Notes under the pieces: model-generated
What the model was told of the DNA's origin: nothing
Databases searched by the model: none
Seen by the model: only the letters and a program-made list of their open reading frames with translations
From: Clostridia bacterium
GTDB taxonomy: Bacteria; Bacillota; Clostridia; Christensenellales; CAG-138
DNA: 64,000 bases
Reading direction: 5' to 3'
Assembly: GCA_017545535.1 (NCBI GenBank)
Contig: JAFWMS010000028.1
Location: 203,323 to 267,322, forward strand
Program-made: the position numbers and the translations under genes
Part shown: positions 59,984 through 64,000 of the stretch, piece by piece
Numbering within the stretch: position 1 is the first letter of the stretch
How the letters are laid out: the number at the start of each line of letters is the position of its first letter

Positions 59984-61293
59984 GCGAGCACCCCCTTTAC
60001 GATGGCGACGACTTCGTCCAGCATTTCCTTAGAGACCTTCTCCGTGGCGCACCACAGGACGCCGCCCTCGTAGGGGAGGCCGCCCAGGATGCCCTTTTGA
60101 TCCAAGGCAGCCAGGATCTCGTCCGCCTTGGGCATATCCAGCAGGAACTCATGGAAGAAGGGTCCCTCATAGCGCAGATCCACGCCGGGGAGCTTGGTGA
60201 GCTCCCGGCAGAGGTAATGGGCCTTTGCCATGGAAGCTTCCGCCACCTCTTTGAGCCCCTCGGGGCCCATGGCAGCCAGGTAGACCCCGGCGGTCAGGGC
60301 GCAAAGGGCCTCGTTGGAGCAGATGTTGCTGCCGGCCTTCTCCCGGCGGATATGCTGCTCCCGGGCCTGGAGGGACAGAACGTACGCCCGGTTCCCGTTG
60401 TCGTCCGTGGTCTCGCCCACGATGCGGCCGGGGAGCTTGCGCATGTTTTTGGTGGTGGTGGCCATAAAGCCCAGGTAGGGGCCGCCAAAAGCGATGGGCA
60501 ACCCGAGGGGCTGGCCTTCGCCCACGGCGATGTCCGCGCCGCAGTCCCTCGGCGTCTTCATGATCCCCAGAGCGATGGGGTTGACCCCCAGGATATACAG
60601 GGCGCCCGCCTCATGGACGGGGGCGGCCATGGCCTCGGCGTCCTCAAAGAGGCCGTAGAAGTTGGGCTGCTGCACATAGACGGCGGAGACCTCAGGGGTC
60701 AGCATGGCCTTGAGGGCCTCCCTATCCGTCTTGCCATCCTTCACGGGGATCACCTTCACCTCGTCGTTGGTGCCGTAGCTGTAGGTGCGGATGGTGTTGA
60801 TCACGTCCGGATGGGCGGCGCCGGAGACGAGGGTCAGACGGCGCTTCCGATCCCGGGCCATGGCGCAGGCCTCGGCGGCGGCGGTGGCCCCGTCGTAGAC
60901 GGAGGCGTTGGACACGTCCATGCCAGTGAGCTCGCAGATCTCGGTCTGATACTCGAAGATGGATTGGAGCACGCCTTGGCTCATCTCGGCCTGGTAGGGC
61001 GTGTAAGCGGTGAGGAACTCCTCCTTGGCGGGGATGTACTTCACGATGCTGGGGATGTAGTGATCGTAGGCCCCGGCGCCCCGCAAAACGGCGTCATAGA
61101 CCTTGTTCTTGCGGGCCATGCCGTTCAGGGCCCGGCTCACCTCCAGCTCGCTTTGGCCCTCGGGCAGATCCAGGGGATGATCGAGATACATGCTCTCCGG
61201 CACGTCCCGATACAGGTCCCTGAAATCCTTGAGCCCGATGGCCTGAAGCATCTCCTGCCGCTGTTCCTGGGTGGAAGGAACGTAGCTGCCCAT
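59980..61293 (-). CDS. gcvPA: Glycine dehydrogenase (decarboxylating) subunit 1
   Basis: 437 residues: YVPSTQEQRQEMLQAIGLKD, GAGAYDHYIPSIVKYIPAKE and TAYTPYQAEMSQGVLQSIFE are classic for subunit 1 of the split P-protein. It forms the heterotetramer with GcvPB. It lies 3 bases after gcvH. Normal length. Confidence 0.95.
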   Translation of the reverse strand: MGSYVPSTQEQRQEMLQAIGLKDFRDLYRDVPESMYLDHPLDLPEGQSELEVSRALNGMARKNKVYDAVLRGAGAYDHYIPSIVKYIPAKEEFLTAYTPYQAEMSQGVLQSIFEYQTEICELTGMDVSNASVYDGATAAAEACAMARDRKRRLTLVSGAAHPDVINTIRTYSYGTNDEVKVIPVKDGKTDREALKAMLTPEVSAVYVQQPNFYGLFEDAEAMAAPVHEAGALYILGVNPIALGIMKTPRDCGADIAVGEGQPLGLPIAFGGPYLGFMATTTKNMRKLPGRIVGETTDDNGNRAYVLSLQAREQHIRREKAGSNICSNEALCALTAGVYLAAMGPEGLKEVAEASMAKAHYLCRELTKLPGVDLRYEGPFFHEFLLDMPKADEILAALDQKGILGGLPYEGGVLWCATEKVSKEMLDEVVAIVKGVLA

Positions 61294-61296
61294 AGA

Positions 61297-61674
61297 TTAT
61301 GCCTCCGCGGCGCAGTGCGCTTCGTAAGCGGCGGCGTCCAGCAGCTCCTCGGTGTCGGTCACGTTCTCCACCTTGATGATCCAGGCGCCGTAGGGGTCGT
61401 TGTTCAGATTTTCGGGGGCGTCCAACAGCTCCTCGTTGATCTCGCAGACCACGCCGGTCACGGGGCTCATGAGGTCGGACACGGCCTTCACGGACTCCAC
61501 GTCGCCGAAGGCTTCGCCGGCAGTCACGTCGTCACCCACCTGGGGCAGGTTCACGAACACCAGATCGCCCAGCGCGTCCTGGGCAAAATCGGAGATGCCG
61601 ATGACGGCCACGTCGCCGTCCATGCGGACCCACTCATGGGACTTGGAGTACTTGAGATCGGGATTGATAGTCAT
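61297..61674 (-). CDS. gcvH: Glycine cleavage H protein
   Basis: 125 residues. The lipoyl-lysine is K63 in [32 protein letters not shown] opens the domain. It shuttles the aminomethyl group between P, T and L proteins. A good ribosome binding site (AGGAGG) precedes the ATG, 45 bases after gcvT. Confidence 0.96.
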   Translation of the reverse strand: MTINPDLKYSKSHEWVRMDGDVAVIGISDFAQDALGDLVFVNLPQVGDDVTAGEAFGDVESVKAVSDLMSPVTGVVCEINEELLDAPENLNNDPYGAWIIKVENVTDTEELLDAAAYEAHCAAEA

Positions 61675-61719
61675 GATGATATCCTCCTAAAATATTTTTG
61701 ATTGAATGGTCTCGGTTCC

Positions 61720-62955
61720 TTATTTGGCCAGCACGGGCACCACATAGGGGGGCACGTTGTTGGTGATGTGCTTGGTGGGGATGACGGCCTTCAGCCGCTT
61801 GCCGCGAACGTCCACCTCGACCTCGCCGTTGGCCGGCACGTCGGAGGCGATGTAGGCGATGCCGATGGCCCGCTTGCCGGTCTCCGGCAGAAGTTTCACG
61901 TTCTCTCCCTCACCCTCTGTCTTGTAATAGGGGATCATGGTGCCGCTGGTGACCCAGCCGATGTGCTCCCCGTTGCGATAGACGGCCATGCCGTGGCGCA
62001 TGACGCCCCGGTCCACCAAAGCGATGGGGCGGACCCTCTTGGGCAAAGCGGCCAGCACTTCGGGGGAGAAGTCCTTGGCCCGGATAGCTGCCTGGGCCGC
62101 CGCCTGGGCTTCCAGCGCCTTGCGGCCCACGAAGTCGCCCTTGGCCTCATCGAAGGAGACGGCGAACTTGGCGAGAGCCAGGGCGAAGATGGGCATGGGC
62201 TTGCCCTCCTCGTCTACGCCCATCTCGTCGCCGTAGAGGGGCAGCATGCCCTCCATGCGCAGGGTGTCCCGGGCGCCGAGGCCGGCAGGCTTAGCGCCCA
62301 GCTCCAGCAGACGGTTCCAGGCCCACAGGGCGTCCTCGTTCTTCAGGAACAGCTCATAGCCGATGGGCTCGGCGGTGTAGCCGGTCCGGGCAATCTGGAC
62401 GGTGTGGCCCTCCAGATCCATGGTGGACAGGTTGTTGCGGGCAGGCTTGGTGACCTCCGCGCCGCCGGCCAGGACGGAGAGCATCTCGCCGCTCTTGGGG
62501 CCCTGGACCGCGATGGAAACGGTCTCGGCGGTGATGTTGCGGATGGTGCAGTTGTAGTTCTTCACGATGGGGGCGAAATAGGCCAGATCCTTGTCCGTGT
62601 TGGCGGCGTTCACCACCAGCAGGAAGCGATCCGCCTCAAACTGATAGAGATACGCGTCGTCCACGGCGCTGCCGTCCTCAGCGGGGATGATGCAGTACTG
62701 GGCCTTGTTGAGATCCAGAGCCAGGACGTTGCTGCTGAGCACGTGCTGCAGGAACGCCACCCGATCTGGCCCCTCGATAAGGAGACGTCCCATATGGCTC
62801 ACGTCAAAAAGGCTGCAGCAGGAACGGGTGTACAGATGCTCGGCGACGATGCCTTCCGGATACTGGATGGGCATCTCCCAGCCGCCGAAATCCACCATGG
62901 TGGCGCCCGCCGCGATGTGGGCGTTATAGAGTTGGGTTCGTTTAAGCTCGCTCAT
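61720..62955 (-). CDS. gcvT: Aminomethyltransferase (glycine cleavage T protein)
   Basis: 411 residues from ATG 62955, with AGGAGG 6 bases upstream; the long upstream extension runs through the riboswitch and is not real. LYNAHIAAGATMVDFGGWEM and CCSLFDVSHMGRLLIEGPDR are T-protein signatures, with the folate-binding region LGARDTLRMEGMLPLYG. It releases ammonia and makes methylene-tetrahydrofolate. First gene of the operon under the glycine riboswitch. Confidence 0.95.
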   Translation of the reverse strand: MSELKRTQLYNAHIAAGATMVDFGGWEMPIQYPEGIVAEHLYTRSCCSLFDVSHMGRLLIEGPDRVAFLQHVLSSNVLALDLNKAQYCIIPAEDGSAVDDAYLYQFEADRFLLVVNAANTDKDLAYFAPIVKNYNCTIRNITAETVSIAVQGPKSGEMLSVLAGGAEVTKPARNNLSTMDLEGHTVQIARTGYTAEPIGYELFLKNEDALWAWNRLLELGAKPAGLGARDTLRMEGMLPLYGDEMGVDEEGKPMPIFALALAKFAVSFDEAKGDFVGRKALEAQAAAQAAIRAKDFSPEVLAALPKRVRPIALVDRGVMRHGMAVYRNGEHIGWVTSGTMIPYYKTEGEGENVKLLPETGKRAIGIAYIASDVPANGEVEVDVRGKRLKAVIPTKHITNNVPPYVVPVLAK

Positions 62956-63013
62956 GAAAATCCTCCTATTGTTATAGTGTCCTATATGAAATGCGCGTCC
63001 CGCGCGGGGGAAC

Positions 63014-63051
63014 AAAAAAGGCGCATACTGCTCCAAGGAGCGTACTGCGCC
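63014..63051 (-). terminator. Intrinsic terminator of the glycine riboswitch
   Basis: On the minus strand a long stem (63020-63035 with 63036-63051, GGCGCAGTACG... with ...AGTATGCGCC) is followed by TTTTTTG. It lies between the second aptamer and gcvT, so glycine binding would decide read-through. Confidence 0.8.
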
Positions 63052-63235
63052 TCCGTTTCTTGCCTGAGAGATTCCCGGCGCGGAGCTTTCCGCCGCTCGG
63101 TTGCACCTTCGGCGTGAGGGCATATCCCTCACTTTCCGGAGCTTCGTCCCAACCCGATCCTTTTGCCTGAGAGTTTTTGCGTATCCCCTTCGGCGCCGCC
63201 TTTTTCGGCGGTCTCTCCCGGGTCGATCTTCCGAA
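63052..63235 (-). ncRNA. Tandem glycine riboswitch (gcvT motif, two aptamers)
   Basis: On the minus strand the first aptamer runs from GGGAGAGACCGCC through GCCGAAGGGG to ACTCTCAGGCAAAAGGA. The second ends GCCGAAGGTGCAA...ATCTCTCAGGCAAGAAACGGA. The paired CUCUCAGGCAA signatures and the linker mark the two-aptamer glycine riboswitch. It switches on glycine cleavage when glycine is abundant. Located directly before gcvT with a terminator between. Confidence 0.94.
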
Positions 63236-63260
63236 GCATATTCACTTTTTCCACTCTTAA

Positions 63261-63289
63261 AGGTATCACGTTCGGAGTGGGATTGTCAA
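63261..63289 (-). promoter_or_regulatory. Promoter of the gcv operon
   Basis: On the minus strand TTGACA (63284-63289), 17 bases and ATACCT (63261-63266), about 25 bases before the riboswitch. The -35 box is perfect, the -10 box weak. Confidence 0.6.
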
Positions 63290-63313
63290 TAAAAGGTTTG
63301 CCAAATCACAAAA

Positions 63314-63337
63314 GAAGGGCTGCGTATGCAGCCCTTC
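63314..63337 (-). terminator. tuf terminator, probably bidirectional
   Basis: GAAGGGCTGC-atac-GCAGCCCTTC followed by TTTTGTG on the minus strand; the other strand has TTTTTTCG. It ends the tuf transcript before the gcv promoter. Confidence 0.88.
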
Positions 63338-63349
63338 TTTTTTCGTTGT

Positions 63350-64000
<651 letters not shown>

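Noticed and set aside
60097..61701. Long plus-strand frames across the gcv genes (also 58571-60073 and 61702-63117)
   Set aside because: These are antisense shadows in GC-rich coding DNA; the minus-strand proteins match known glycine cleavage enzymes.
62956..63132. Upstream extension of gcvT to 63132
   Set aside because: It runs through the glycine riboswitch and terminator; the ATG at 62955 has a strong ribosome binding site and starts at the family's normal N-terminus.

Overview
The window comes from a Firmicute, most likely class Clostridia; I cannot name the genus. The flanks (1-3190 and 56060-64000) are GC-rich chromosome carrying a split glycine dehydrogenase (GcvPA/GcvPB), a tandem glycine riboswitch, a lysine riboswitch and EF-Tu, all with strong AGGAGG-type ribosome binding sites. 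Between them lies one integrated element of about 52.8 kb with visibly lower GC and a patchwork composition.

Left flank: the 5' part of an NhaC-family antiporter under a lysine riboswitch, a ThrE-type threonine/serine exporter, then a promoter and the 5' half of a tRNA-Arg(CCG). The matching 3' half, with CCA and its terminator, lies at 56014-56092. The two halves share only the 7-bp anticodon loop CTCCGAC, so the element (3225-56020) entered by crossover in that loop. Just inside the left junction it carries its own complete tRNA-Arg(CCG), which replaces the gene it broke.

Element, left to right: (1) integrase and two small HTH/excisionase-like genes; (2) an SOS-type operon with a LexA repressor, two small proteins, a truncated Y-family polymerase, a zinc ribbon and an ImmA/IrrE-type protease; (3) one tightly packed defence operon, WYL regulator-hsdM-hsdS-hsdR-YgjP metallopeptidase-CD-NTase-SLATT membrane effector-second CD-NTase; (4) the conjugation region with sortase, NlpC/P60 hydrolase, VirB4, PrgI, VirB6-like, pilin-like, VirD4, PcfB, TTRAP, ArdC-like, relaxase, MobC, a candidate oriT, accessory genes and a large SpaA/Cna-type adhesin; (5) ParB/ParA and four more small HTH proteins; (6) unknown genes; (7) a cargo operon of three acyl-adenylating enzymes, a PlsC-like acyltransferase and a membrane protein; (8) a serine recombinase.

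The most interesting system is at the right end. The cargo operon is preceded by a 123-bp segment bounded by perfect 16-bp inverted repeats and containing a promoter-like sequence that points at the operon. The serine recombinase gene ends 18 bp beyond the outer repeat. This reads as an invertible promoter giving on/off expression of an orphan lipid or acyl-conjugate pathway carried by a conjugative element. The second is the defence operon, which joins type I restriction-modification to a CBASS-like SLATT system with two nucleotidyltransferases.

Right flank: a complete glycine cleavage operon (gcvT-gcvH-gcvPA-gcvPB-lplA-lpdA) under a tandem glycine riboswitch, then the 3' part of tuf. All functional calls rest on reading the sequence and on family knowledge; no database search was run.
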